DNA from: Deltaproteobacteria bacterium
Lineage (GTDB): Bacteria > Desulfobacterota_B > Binatia > UBA9968
NCBI GenBank assembly: GCA_027297485.1
Contig: JAPUHZ010000293.1
Coordinates: forward strand, 1-15,098
Direction: 5' to 3'
DNA length: 15,098 bases
Shown here: positions 1 through 7,484 of the stretch, piece by piece
How the letters are laid out: the number at the start of each line of letters is the position of its first letter
Position numbering within the stretch: the stretch's first letter is position 1
Made by a program: the position numbers and the translations under genes
Notes under the pieces: generated by a model
Databases searched by the model: none
Told to the model about the DNA's origin: nothing
The model's input: only the letters and a program-made list of their open reading frames with translations

Positions 1-1
1 C

Positions 2-1222
2 ATTCTGGATCGAGCCCTGGCAGGAGAGGATATTACGGTGGAAGAAGCGGGCCAGCTTTTTGACGCCTCCGGCACCGATCTCCTCATTATGACGGCTGTG
101 GCGGACTGTTTGCGCAAAAAGAGCGTGGGGGATGTCGTGACCTATGTGGTCAACCGCAACATCAATTTTACCAACGTGTGTGTCAAGGCCTGTGGCTTCT
201 GCGCCTTCAGCCGGGGGCATCTGGCAGAAGAAGGCTATTTCCTCCCACTGGAAGAAGTCATTCGACGTGCCCAGGAGGCATGGGATCTGGGAGCTAGGGA
301 AGTGTGTGTGCAGGCTGGGTTGCCTCCAGGCATGGACGGCTGGTATTACGTGAAGCTCTGCCAGGCCCTCAAAGAGGCTCTGCCTGAGTTGCACATCCAC
401 GGTTTTTCCCCTGAAGAAGTGCTCAATGGTTCTACCCTGACCGGGGTCACTGTACGGGATTACCTGTCTGCGCTTAAAGATGCCGGCGTCGGCAGTTTGC
501 CTGGAACCTCCGCCGAAATCCTGATAGATGAAGTGCGGGATAAGATCTCGCCAGGCCGCATCACGACTGCACAATGGGTAGATTTGATTCAGACCGCACA
601 CGAATTGGGTATTCCTACTACCTCTACGATCATGTATGGCCACATTGAAAACTCCCGTCATAAGGCCGTCCATCTGGGGATCTTGCGAGACATTCAAAAG
701 CGGACCGGGGGGATTACCGAGTTTGTGCCTTTGAGTTTCGTCTTTGAAGAAACCCCTATGTATTATCGTAAAAGGATTGCGGGCTTGCGCACCGGGGCCA
801 CCGGGGCCGAGGTGATGAAAATGTACGCGGTCTCGCGCATGATGCTCAATAACTGGATTCCCAATTTGCAAGTCTCCTGGGTCAAAGAGGGTCCCAAACT
901 TGCTCAGCTCGGCCTCATGGCAGGCGCCAATGATTTTGGGGGAACGCTCATCAACGAAAGCATTTCTACTGCGGCCGGAGCCGGATTTGGCCAATTGATG
1001 AAGCCCTATCAGTTCCGCGATCTGATTCGTGAGATGGGACGCATTCCGGGAGAGCGATCCACCACTTACAAAAGAGTCAGAGTATTTGAAACCGAAGAAA
1101 CCCCGGTCGATCTCTTGGACCAGGTACAAAACCCGGAGGAGAGATTCGGTTCTTACCGCAAGCTCATCCACTTGAAGGATTATCGCTTCAAAGATTTTTA
1201 TCGCGCGCGGAAAGGTCAATAG
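2..1222 (+). CDS. cofH: FO synthase subunit CofH (5' end cut by window edge)
   Basis: Radical SAM enzyme that joins a tyrosine-derived 4-hydroxybenzyl unit to the 5-amino-6-ribitylaminouracil precursor, an early step of coenzyme F420 (deazaflavin) synthesis with CofG. The CxxxCxxC iron-sulfur motif (CVKACGFC) has its cysteine codons at 179, 191 and 200. CofH-type signatures follow: HIHGFSPEE, then SLPGTSAEIL where the related MqnC usually shows PGGGAE, then MYGHIE, and GANDFGGTL near the C terminus. These separate it from the menaquinone paralogues MqnC and MqnE. A GTG at 38 could be taken as the start and has a purine-rich stretch before it. However, the frame is open to base 2 and reads ILDRALAGEDITVEEA, which matches the conserved family N terminus, so the gene almost certainly begins outside the window. 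Stop is TAG at 1220. No cofG, cofC, cofD or cofE is visible. Confidence 0.92.
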   Translation: MLDRALAGEDITVEEAGQLFDASGTDLLIMTAVADCLRKKSVGDVVTYVVNRNINFTNVCVKACGFCAFSRGHLAEEGYFLPLEEVIRRAQEAWDLGAREVCVQAGLPPGMDGWYYVKLCQALKEALPELHIHGFSPEEVLNGSTLTGVTVRDYLSALKDAGVGSLPGTSAEILIDEVRDKISPGRITTAQWVDLIQTAHELGIPTTSTIMYGHIENSRHKAVHLGILRDIQKRTGGITEFVPLSFVFEETPMYYRKRIAGLRTGATGAEVMKMYAVSRMMLNNWIPNLQVSWVKEGPKLAQLGLMAGANDFGGTLINESISTAAGAGFGQLMKPYQFRDLIREMGRIPGERSTTYKRVRVFETEETPVDLLDQVQNPEERFGSYRKLIHLKDYRFKDFYRARKGQ

Positions 1223-1270
1223 CCCTTAGATCTCAAATATCTTAGTTTTGAATCCGACGCAAATTGGTTG

Positions 1271-1339
1271 CTCGTTATTTGTTATTCGTTGATTCGGTAG
1301 TGGTACCATTATACGAGTAACGATTACACGATTAACGAG
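1271..1339. repeat. Imperfect 69-bp palindrome between cofH and the membrane protein gene
   Basis: The arms at 1271-1296 and 1314-1339 are imperfect reverse complements: the outer 7 bp (CTCGTTA/TAACGAG) pair exactly, and most of the rest pairs if two single-base bulges are allowed. The centre holds the perfect 8-bp palindrome TGGTACCA (1301-1308), so the dyad axis runs through the whole element. The left arm is built from GTTATTCG/GTTGATTCG-like words. There is no T-run, so it is not a standard terminator. It could be a dispersed intergenic repeat, an mRNA hairpin at the end of cofH, or an operator for the next gene, whose start lies 6 bp downstream. Confidence 0.6.
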
Positions 1340-1345
1340 TTTTAG

Positions 1346-1939
1346 ATGGAAGGATACCCGGCTCAATTTGAGGTGATCGGAAGCCGACTCGGATTCCGCG
1401 TCGATGCAGAGGACCAAGAGAAACTCGGTCTTGTATGGCAAGGGGTACGCTTCCCTGGCTTTCTCTGTTTGGGGATCGCTGTGGCCCTTCTCTTCCTCTC
1501 GGTCCCGATCTTGGAGGCGATTCGGCAACGGGGGTTTGAAGGCCCTGCAATTTCTCTATGGTACTTCCCCATTATGAATCTCATCCTCCTCGGCATTTCT
1601 CTGTTTCTCCTCTCCCTAAAAAGGACCATCCTCTTCGATCATAAGAAACAGCATGTGGTACTTTACAAACGTAGTATTTTTAACAGCACCAGGCTTCGTG
1701 TGGATTATGACGAAGTGACAGGTTTGAGACTCGGGACAGATGAGGTCTATAGCGGTTTTGCCGTGGCCGGTTCCACTACGGCTCAGAAATATCCGGTTCC
1801 TTCCCTACGTCTCATACTCAAAGACGGAGAAACCGTGCTTCTCGATAGAGGGGGAGTGAAGAGGTTGGAGAGCCTCGGAAAACGTCTGAGCCATCTTCTG
1901 GGAAAACCCCTGCACACAGCAGAGTCGCTGCTACACTGA
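1346..1939 (+). CDS. Two-helix membrane protein with a cytoplasmic beta-rich C-terminal domain
   Basis: I do not recognise a named family for this 197-residue protein. It has a soluble N terminus of about 35 residues, two hydrophobic helices at about 36-56 and 68-91 joined by a short loop, and then about 105 residues rich in beta-strand patterns. The layout (helix pair, a basic stretch around KRT, then short strands such as HVVLYKRSIF and SLRLILKDGETVLL) resembles bacterial proteins with a membrane-anchored PH-like domain, but this is inferred from shape only. The ATG at 1346 comes directly after the palindrome and has no clear ribosome binding site. It is convergent with the lipoprotein gene (61 bp between stops), and I see no clear terminator in that gap. 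Confidence 0.7.
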   Translation: MEGYPAQFEVIGSRLGFRVDAEDQEKLGLVWQGVRFPGFLCLGIAVALLFLSVPILEAIRQRGFEGPAISLWYFPIMNLILLGISLFLLSLKRTILFDHKKQHVVLYKRSIFNSTRLRVDYDEVTGLRLGTDEVYSGFAVAGSTTAQKYPVPSLRLILKDGETVLLDRGGVKRLESLGKRLSHLLGKPLHTAESLLH

Positions 1940-2000
1940 AAAGTTCTGGATGTTGTTCTGGTAAAATTGAATTTGTCAGCCTGAAGACGGAAGCCTTTGC

Positions 2001-2660
2001 CTAAGTAGCCCGGCGATACAGGGTTTGGTGCAGTTGGTTGACTGCTTTTTTGATCCCCTCCAAGACCAGCTCCTCAGCCTTTAGCCATCTCGCGCCTCTT
2101 TGGGTGAACTCACCCAGGGCAAAAAGATTCTCGCTCAGGCCCTTCTGAGTCTCATCAAAACGTGCAGACCAAATAAGATCCCCTCGTTTTACATCCCACA
2201 GGTCAAGGACGAAGGCCACGGATGCCGGGCTTTTGGCCCCCCATTCTTTTCCAACTCTCTCGCGATAACGAAGGATCCGGCCTGAGATCACTGCGTCTGC
2301 ATAGACCAACTCCCCCAGTTTCCGGGCCCGGGCGCTTTCCCCGCCGTGTGGAATCATTGTCCTCACTTCCCTAACCTCCCGGTCTGAAATGATCTGCCAA
2401 TGAGTCAAAGCAGACATGGTGGAGTAAAGATGATTACTCAGAATGGAAGCAGCCTCTTTCTCTCCACCTTTTCCTTCACTCGATAAGACAGGAGAATAGG
2501 GAAGTTGAATTTTTTTCCCGAGGGGCATCGGATCTGGGGGAAGGATAGCAATCCGCCTGATATTTCTCGCTCCCAAATCGGTGGAATGTCTACTCTGAAA
2601 ATTCCCAGGACCCAGGGTGCAAGAGGAGAGTAAAAAGAGTAAAGGGACTAGCTTGAACAC
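2001..2660 (-). CDS. Small outer-membrane-type lipoprotein, function unknown
   Basis: The 219-residue protein has a short N-terminal signal (FKLVPLLFLLSS) ending in the lipobox LSSC, with the lipidated cysteine at residue 14. The mature part contains NIRRIAILPPDP near its start, an alternating helix/strand pattern, and YADAVISGRILRYRER followed by ASVAFVLDLWDVKRGDLIW. This order (strand with a conserved proline, then G-rich strand, then 'L.D..tG..iW') resembles the LpoB/CsgG/TolB-N-like lipoprotein fold, but the similarity is only by eye. The start is GTG at 2660, because an in-frame TAA lies three codons upstream and no ATG exists near the signal peptide. There is no good Shine-Dalgarno sequence. 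It follows aspS by 77 bp on the same strand and may be read through from the hisS-aspS unit. Confidence 0.75.
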   Translation of the reverse strand: MFKLVPLLFLLSSCTLGPGNFQSRHSTDLGARNIRRIAILPPDPMPLGKKIQLPYSPVLSSEGKGGEKEAASILSNHLYSTMSALTHWQIISDREVREVRTMIPHGGESARARKLGELVYADAVISGRILRYRERVGKEWGAKSPASVAFVLDLWDVKRGDLIWSARFDETQKGLSENLFALGEFTQRGARWLKAEELVLEGIKKAVNQLHQTLYRRAT

Positions 2661-2737
2661 GGTAGTTTACAGAATAACAGAACCACTTTTATCCCTCAAG
2701 GTCCGGCCAAAGAAAACGCATGATGAGAGGTATTTTC

Positions 2738-4534
2738 TTAGTCACCTAAGACTATCTTGAGGCCCAACTCCTTGAGCTGTTTGGAATCCACAGGTGATGG
2801 CGCGTCGGTGAGCAGGCACACGGCCCTTTGACTCTTTGGAAATGCAATGACCTCACGAATCGACTGCGCGCCGCTCAAGATCATCGCGAGTCTGTCGATA
2901 CCAAAAGCGATGCCCCCGTGAGGAGGCGCGCCAAAGCTCAGCGCCTGCAAGAAAAACCCGAAATTTGCCTCTGCCTCCTCCGGACCGATGCCTAAGAGCC
3001 CTAAGACCTGCCTTTGTAAACCAACCTGATGGATACGGATGCTCCCTCCCCCTATTTCTACCCCGTTCAAAACCAAATCGTAGGCCTTGGACCTGACCTT
3101 AAGGGGTTCTCTTGCCAAGAGCGGGAGATCCTCCTCCAAGGGCGCTGTGAAGGGGTGATGGACGGATACGTAACGCTTTTCTCCCGTGTCGTATTCCACC
3201 AGAGGGAAATCAACAACCCAGACCAGAGAATAGTCTTTTCGCGAGCTCAGCCCCAACTTTTCTCCGAGATGGAGACGAAGGTTTGCGAGGGATTCATGAA
3301 CTATTTTTGCTTCGTCGGCCAAAAAGAAAATGAGATCGCCGCTCTTTGCCTCTGTGACCTTGCGGATTTCGCCGCGCTCCTCTTCGGAGAGAAACTTAGC
3401 GATTGGAGACTGCCATTCCCCCTCGGTCACCTTGATCCACGCTAGGCCTTTGGCGCCGTAATTCCCCACCAGATGAGTCAACTCGTCCAGCTCTTTGCGG
3501 GAGAGGTTTGCCGCCCCAGGCACGATGATACCTTTCACCACACCACCCCTCCCTATTGCGCCAGAAAAAACCTTGACCTGCGACCTCTGAAAACAAGAAG
3601 AAAAATCCTTCAGCTCGAGACCAAAACGGATATCCGGTTTGTCTGTCCCGTAGCGGGATACCGCCTCTTTCCAAGATAGGCGCGGAAAAGGCTTCCTCAG
3701 ATCGATGCCTTTAAGCTCCTTAAAGAGTACCGTCATCATCCCCTCGACTACCTGGAAGACATCTTCCGTCTGGACAAAAGACATCTCCACGTCTAACTGG
3801 GTGAACTCAGGTTGACGATCCGCCCTCAGATCTTCGTCCCGGAAGCAACGCACTATTTGAAAATAGCGGTCGAGGCCTCCCACCATAAGAATCTGTTTGA
3901 AAAGCTGGGGTGATTGGGGAAGCGCATAAAATTTGCCCGGGTAGATGCGACTGGGGACAAGATAGTCTCTAGCCCCCTCAGGAGTGCTCTTAGTCAACAC
4001 CGGGGTCTCAACCTCAATAAATCCCAGACTGTCCAGATAATCTCGTATCCCCTTCGACATCCGATAGCGCAGGAGAAGAGGGGCCAGACTCTGCGGACGG
4101 CGTAAATCGAGGTAACGATATTTGAGACGGGCATTCTCATTGGCATCGGTCTCATCTTCTATAGGAAAAGGAGGGACCTGTGAGGCATTGAGGAGCCTTA
4201 CCTCTTGGACCAATAGCTCCACCTCGCCTGTAGGGATATTAGGGTTGATGGTATCAGGTGGTCGCTGCTTCAATGAACCACGTACGGCCAAAACATCCTC
4301 GGAGCGAACCTGCTTGGCCTTCTCATGGGCAGCCGCGCTTAACTCAGGGTTAAAAACGACCTGGACGATTCCGCTACGATCCCTCAGGTCAACAAATATT
4401 AAGCCCCCGTGATCGCGCCGCCGCTGAACCCAACCCGCTAGGATCAGTTCTCGATCCACAGCGCCAACCCGGGGATCTCCGCAGTAACAACTTCTCTTCC
4501 AGTCACCGAGATGATCGGCGAAAACCCTCTCCAT
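2738..4534 (-). CDS. aspS: Aspartyl-tRNA synthetase, bacterial type
   Basis: Class IIb synthetase charging tRNA-Asp with aspartate. The 598 residues match the bacterial length. An OB-fold anticodon-binding domain occupies about residues 28-115 (GWVQRRRDHGGLIF), followed by the catalytic core with motif 2 (RCFRDEDLRADRQPEF, 229-244), a GAD insertion domain at about 300-410, and motif 3 (GIAFGIDRLAMIL, 541-553). Residue 42 in the OB-fold loop is His, as in the Pseudomonas aeruginosa non-discriminating enzyme, where E. coli has Leu. If the enzyme is non-discriminating it would also make Asp-tRNA-Asn for GatCAB. The ATG lies 3 bp after the hisS stop (TGA GCT ATG), so translation is probably coupled. 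Confidence 0.97.
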   Translation of the reverse strand: MERVFADHLGDWKRSCYCGDPRVGAVDRELILAGWVQRRRDHGGLIFVDLRDRSGIVQVVFNPELSAAAHEKAKQVRSEDVLAVRGSLKQRPPDTINPNIPTGEVELLVQEVRLLNASQVPPFPIEDETDANENARLKYRYLDLRRPQSLAPLLLRYRMSKGIRDYLDSLGFIEVETPVLTKSTPEGARDYLVPSRIYPGKFYALPQSPQLFKQILMVGGLDRYFQIVRCFRDEDLRADRQPEFTQLDVEMSFVQTEDVFQVVEGMMTVLFKELKGIDLRKPFPRLSWKEAVSRYGTDKPDIRFGLELKDFSSCFQRSQVKVFSGAIGRGGVVKGIIVPGAANLSRKELDELTHLVGNYGAKGLAWIKVTEGEWQSPIAKFLSEEERGEIRKVTEAKSGDLIFFLADEAKIVHESLANLRLHLGEKLGLSSRKDYSLVWVVDFPLVEYDTGEKRYVSVHHPFTAPLEEDLPLLAREPLKVRSKAYDLVLNGVEIGGGSIRIHQVGLQRQVLGLLGIGPEEAEANFGFFLQALSFGAPPHGGIAFGIDRLAMILSGAQSIREVIAFPKSQRAVCLLTDAPSPVDSKQLKELGLKIVLGD

Positions 4535-4537
4535 AGC

Positions 4538-5806
4538 TCAACCACCCACTTTCCGCGCCAGCAGCTCGTCCTCAATACGATCCAGGCTCACCTCAATCTG
4601 CTCCTTACTATCCATATTCCGGAGGATCCCCTTCCCGCTTTTTAACTCCTCATCTCCCACAATTAACGCAGACAGGGCCCGTAGTTTGTCTGCTCGCCTC
4701 ATCTGACTTTTCAAGCTCCTCTCCTCCGCCTCCATCTCCACCGTAATTCCTCTCCGACGCAATCTATGAACAACTAGAAATGCCCAAGCCCGAGCCGCTG
4801 TCCCTATCCAGAGCAGATACAGGCTGGGACGAGGAGCCTTCTTCGTCTCCTTCATCCCCAACAAGAGCACCAGTCTCTCCATTCCCATAGCAAAACCCAC
4901 TCCCGGTGTGGGTGGACCCCCCAAGTCCTCTACCAAACCATCATAACGTCCCCCGGCAGCAACTGCATTCTGAGATCCTAATTGGTCACTGGTCCACTCA
5001 AAAGCAGTGCGGCAATAGTAGTCCAAGCCTCGCACCATGCGTGAATTGAGTCTGTATTCTAGATTGGTATCATGCAGCAACTGCTCTACCGTACTAAAGT
5101 GATCTTGACAGGCTTTGCAGAGAAAACTCAGGATCGATGGCGCGTCTCCCGTGACCTTAAGACATCCTTCCTCCTTGCAATCTAAGACGCGCAAGGGGTT
5201 GCGGTCCATACGGCGTCGGCAGTTGTCACACAGTGCCTTTTCTCTCTTTCTTAGGAATGACAAGAGATCTTGCCGATAGCGAGGACGGCACTGCACACAT
5301 CCGAGGGAATTGAGTTCAAGGCTCAACCCATCCAGGCCGACCATCAAGAAGAAATCGCTCAGGAGCAAGAGAAGTTCTGCATCCACATAGGGGTCTCCCC
5401 GACCCAAGACCTCTGCGCCGATCTGGTAGAACTGGCGCATCCTTCCCTTCTGCGGGCGCTCCCGGCGAAACATGGGCCCAAGATAAAATAGCCTCCGAAC
5501 CGGCTCAATCTTATATAGTTCGGCCTCGACATAGGCCCGAACCACCCCGGCCGTCCCTTCCGGCCGGAGAGTCAACATGGAGCCTTTCGCATCTTGGTCC
5601 GCAAAGGTGTACATCTCCTTTTCCACAATATCGGTTGTCTCTCCAAGAGAGCGACTGAACAGCTCCGTCTTCTCCAAGATAGGGATGCGGATCTCGGAAA
5701 AGTTGTACAGGGCGAACACTTCGCGGGCCTTCCCCTCGACAAGTTGCCAGATCTCGATCTCCCCCGGGAGGATATCAGAAAACCCTTTGATCCTGCTGAT
5801 CTTCAT
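4538..5806 (-). CDS. hisS: Histidyl-tRNA synthetase
   Basis: Class IIa synthetase charging tRNA-His. The 422 residues match the usual length. Motif 1 region spans about 40-55, with LRPEGTAGVVRAY at 80-92. Motif 2 is LGPMFRRERPQKGRMRQF (109-126), the histidine-binding signature is RGLDYYCRTAFEW (259-271), and motif 3 is GVGFAMGMERL (302-312). A C-terminal anticodon-binding domain starts at about 325. The insertion domain holds four cysteine pairs (C170/C173, C193/C196, C210/C215, C230/C233), a pattern seen in many Gram-positive and deltaproteobacterial-type HisRS and suggestive of a structural metal site. First gene of the hisS-aspS unit. Start ATG at 5806 follows a modest GGA at 5 bp. Confidence 0.97.
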   Translation of the reverse strand: MKISRIKGFSDILPGEIEIWQLVEGKAREVFALYNFSEIRIPILEKTELFSRSLGETTDIVEKEMYTFADQDAKGSMLTLRPEGTAGVVRAYVEAELYKIEPVRRLFYLGPMFRRERPQKGRMRQFYQIGAEVLGRGDPYVDAELLLLLSDFFLMVGLDGLSLELNSLGCVQCRPRYRQDLLSFLRKREKALCDNCRRRMDRNPLRVLDCKEEGCLKVTGDAPSILSFLCKACQDHFSTVEQLLHDTNLEYRLNSRMVRGLDYYCRTAFEWTSDQLGSQNAVAAGGRYDGLVEDLGGPPTPGVGFAMGMERLVLLLGMKETKKAPRPSLYLLWIGTAARAWAFLVVHRLRRRGITVEMEAEERSLKSQMRRADKLRALSALIVGDEELKSGKGILRNMDSKEQIEVSLDRIEDELLARKVGG

Positions 5807-5831
5807 AATTCCAAACGCAAATCTCTCTCTT

Positions 5832-5861
5832 CATAGACCATATAGACGCTATAGACGTCAA
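5832..5861 (-). promoter_or_regulatory. Short tandem repeat with a possible hisS promoter
   Basis: On the plus strand the words CATAGAC, CATATAGAC and GCTATAGAC follow one another (5832-5855), and TATAG-acg-CTATA makes a small dyad. On the minus strand, TTGACG (5861-5856) could serve as a -35 box, and TCTATG 18 bp further as a weak -10, placing transcription start about 20 bp before the hisS ATG. The -10 match is poor, so the repeat may matter more than the promoter reading. Confidence 0.3.
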
Positions 5862-5971
5862 GCAAGAAAGTTTAAGAGAAGGCAGTCTATTGAGGAAGGA
5901 TTTATTGACCAGAGCTCCAAGTGGCAGGCGATGTTCGAGGCAACGTGCGAGCAATACGGCACTAGTGAGTT

Positions 5972-7048
5972 TTAGTAGTACTTATCCATCTGACTCTTAA
6001 TGCCGGCCTTGGCACAGGCCTCTTCAAAGATCTTCCGCACCATGGGGTCTTCATCTTTATACTCGATCTGGTGTCCACCGAGCTTGACATCCACGTCAGT
6101 CTCTCCCCCTCCCTCACCCAGCATTCCATAGTACTTCTTGCTGCCCCACCTCAGGGCCAAATAGCGCGCCGGCCCGGCACTTGCGTTAAAATGCTGATGA
6201 AACCAATTTGCCGGAGGGACAATCATGCTCCCCGGCTTCCAATCGTAACGCTGCATGGGTTGCCCCTGTGGCCACATGAGAGAATAACCCTGGCCGCTTA
6301 GGATAATGACATGGGCGCCGGGGCCATGATAGTGCGCTTTTTTATAGGTTCCAACGGGGAACTGGGAGACATGGCCACACAAGGTGTTCTCCGATATCTG
6401 GAAGCGGACCTGAGAGCCTCCGGCGCCTCTCTCCTTCCACTCGATCAGGTTTAGGTTTTTTACGTCGGAAACAAAATTAGTCTCCCACACCCTTCCCGCA
6501 TACCAGGTCCCGTCCCCCGTAAAATAATCATCTTGCGAGTTGTAGCGGTCTTTGAAGACATAATCGCAGTTAAAGATAAAATCGAGGTTATGGATCAGGT
6601 TGATCATGATCGGGGCGCTGGTCACGGCAAGGTAGCGAGCTGGCTGACTCCCGCTGCCGTTGAAATGCTGATGCCAACTGTTCAGCGGAGGAGAGAAGAG
6701 TGAACCCTCCTGCCACTCGAAAGTGCGCTTAGGTCCGGCCTCGTTCCAGATGGTGGTGGCCCCCCTGCCGCTCACAATGTAGATCAACTCTTCAAAGAGG
6801 TGCTTCTGGGGCTTGAGGCTTTTCCCGGGTGAAATCTCACAGATATAGGCATCATCCGTTTCTCCGGTCCCTTCCAGACAGATGCGCACCCCCAACCCTC
6901 CCTTGCGCTCCCATGGCTGAAGCGGGACTGTTTTGATATCTTCGATAAAAAAACCCTCGATAAGCGGAACGCCCTCTGTCTCTATCCACTTGCGATACGA
7001 GCTCTTCTTCTCAGCAATCGGCTGCGTGGAAATCTTCGGCTCCGTCAT
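5972..7048 (-). CDS. Double-cupin protein of unknown function
   Basis: A 358-residue bicupin. Cupin 1 (about residues 68-145) has the metal motif partly lost: Q81-x-H83 replaces HxH, then E87, with H126 and H128 in the second motif SWHQHFN. Cupin 2 (about 223-300) keeps HYH (H239, H241), has H246 where the usual glutamate sits, and repeats WFHQHFN (H284, H286). So the C-terminal site looks metal-competent, the N-terminal one less so. No signal peptide. It differs clearly from the gentisate-dioxygenase-like bicupin at 8254 and I cannot assign a reaction. ATG at 7048 has a strong ribosome binding site (GGGGAG, 8 bp before). The gene diverges from the HDO gene across 436 bp, which suggests shared control. 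Confidence 0.85.
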   Translation of the reverse strand: MTEPKISTQPIAEKKSSYRKWIETEGVPLIEGFFIEDIKTVPLQPWERKGGLGVRICLEGTGETDDAYICEISPGKSLKPQKHLFEELIYIVSGRGATTIWNEAGPKRTFEWQEGSLFSPPLNSWHQHFNGSGSQPARYLAVTSAPIMINLIHNLDFIFNCDYVFKDRYNSQDDYFTGDGTWYAGRVWETNFVSDVKNLNLIEWKERGAGGSQVRFQISENTLCGHVSQFPVGTYKKAHYHGPGAHVIILSGQGYSLMWPQGQPMQRYDWKPGSMIVPPANWFHQHFNASAGPARYLALRWGSKKYYGMLGEGGGETDVDVKLGGHQIEYKDEDPMVRKIFEEACAKAGIKSQMDKYY

Positions 7049-7242
7049 TTTGTCTGCTCCCCTTATCCTTTCTGTTCCTTAGTCCTACTTCTCACGTAAT
7101 AATCTTGTGAAGAATAAAAAAAGATGCACGTGGTAAAAGACTGAAGGAGACGGTAAATCCTTAGGACAAGGTGATCCACTAGATTGGTTACCCATCTGTG
7201 CAGCCGTGCCATAATCCGTGCATAAGTTTGCAACATCTTAAA

Positions 7243-7270
7243 AACCCCCGCCGTCGAAAAGGCGGTGGTT
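7243..7270 (-). terminator. GC-rich hairpin, terminator-like on the minus strand
   Basis: AACCCCCGCC (7243-7252) pairs with GGCGGTGGTT (7261-7270) with one mismatch around an 8-nt loop. Read on the minus strand the stem runs into TTTTTAA, a short U-tract, as in an intrinsic terminator. No minus-strand gene ends here, so it may stop an untranslated transcript, insulate the cupin gene, or simply be the edge of an intergenic repeat whose GC-rich part continues to about 7355. Confidence 0.4.
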
Positions 7271-7361
7271 GCAAGGCGAAGCGAGGGATCGCACCGCAGC
7301 GACCAAGGCAGTACGTGAGGAGCGAGCCCGATGCGACAACGCAGCAAGCGCCCCTTCGGCT

Positions 7362-7409
7362 GACCTCAGGTCGATGCCTTATCGACGGACAGGGGCGTAG
7401 ACCTCAAGT
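7362..7409. promoter_or_regulatory. Candidate operator: dyad plus direct repeat before the HDO gene
   Basis: GACCTCAGGTC (7362-7372) is a perfect 5-bp dyad with a one-base centre. Its left ten bases recur as GACCTCAAGT at 7400-7409 (9 of 10 identical), running into the -35 box at 7409. Two similar boxes 38 bp apart, one touching the promoter, look like sites for a repressor or activator. No regulator gene is encoded in the window, so the binding protein is unknown. Confidence 0.35.
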
Positions 7410-7438
7410 TGACAACTCAGTAATCATTGAATTATTGT
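7409..7438 (+). promoter_or_regulatory. Probable sigma-70 promoter for the HDO-dioxygenase operon
   Basis: The -35 box TTGACA (7409-7414) is perfect. The -10 box TATTGT (7433-7438) matches 4 of 6 at a spacing of 18 bp. Expected transcription start is near 7445, about 40 bp before the ATG at 7485. Confidence 0.5.
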
Positions 7439-7484
7439 CCTAATAGCGTAACACCCTTGATATCATAAGAAAGGTAATTGGTCC

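Larger units (their letters stand above)
7049..7484. other. 436-bp divergent intergenic region
   Basis: This lies between the divergent double-cupin and HDO genes. From left to right it holds an AT-rich leader for the cupin gene (7063-7150), about 90 bp in which I see nothing clear, a 10-bp GC hairpin (7243-7270), and a GC-rich tract with imperfect dyad symmetry (about 7265-7355). Next come a dyad and direct repeat (7362-7409), a perfect 6-bp hairpin GTCGAT/ATCGAC with 5-nt loop (7370-7386), and a promoter for the HDO gene (7409-7438). I found no convincing protein gene inside it. Confidence 0.6.

Noticed and set aside
2..1222. Menaquinone enzyme MqnC or MqnE instead of CofH
   Set aside because: The segment SLPGTSAEIL, the HIHGFSPEE and MYGHIE signatures, and GANDFGGTL fit CofH; MqnC typically has PGGGAE at the first of these places.
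3029..3445. 138-residue plus-strand reading frame inside aspS
   Set aside because: It lies entirely opposite a conserved synthetase gene and has no family features.
7063..7347. 94-residue minus-strand reading frame upstream of the bicupin gene
   Set aside because: It spans the GC hairpin and the structured tract, has no recognisable domain, and its end overlaps the bicupin ribosome binding site. It is better read as leader DNA.
7198..7443. 81-residue plus-strand reading frame in the same intergenic region
   Set aside because: Its composition is Arg/Gln-rich because it reads through the GC-rich repeat-like tract. It has no ribosome binding site and runs into the HDO promoter.
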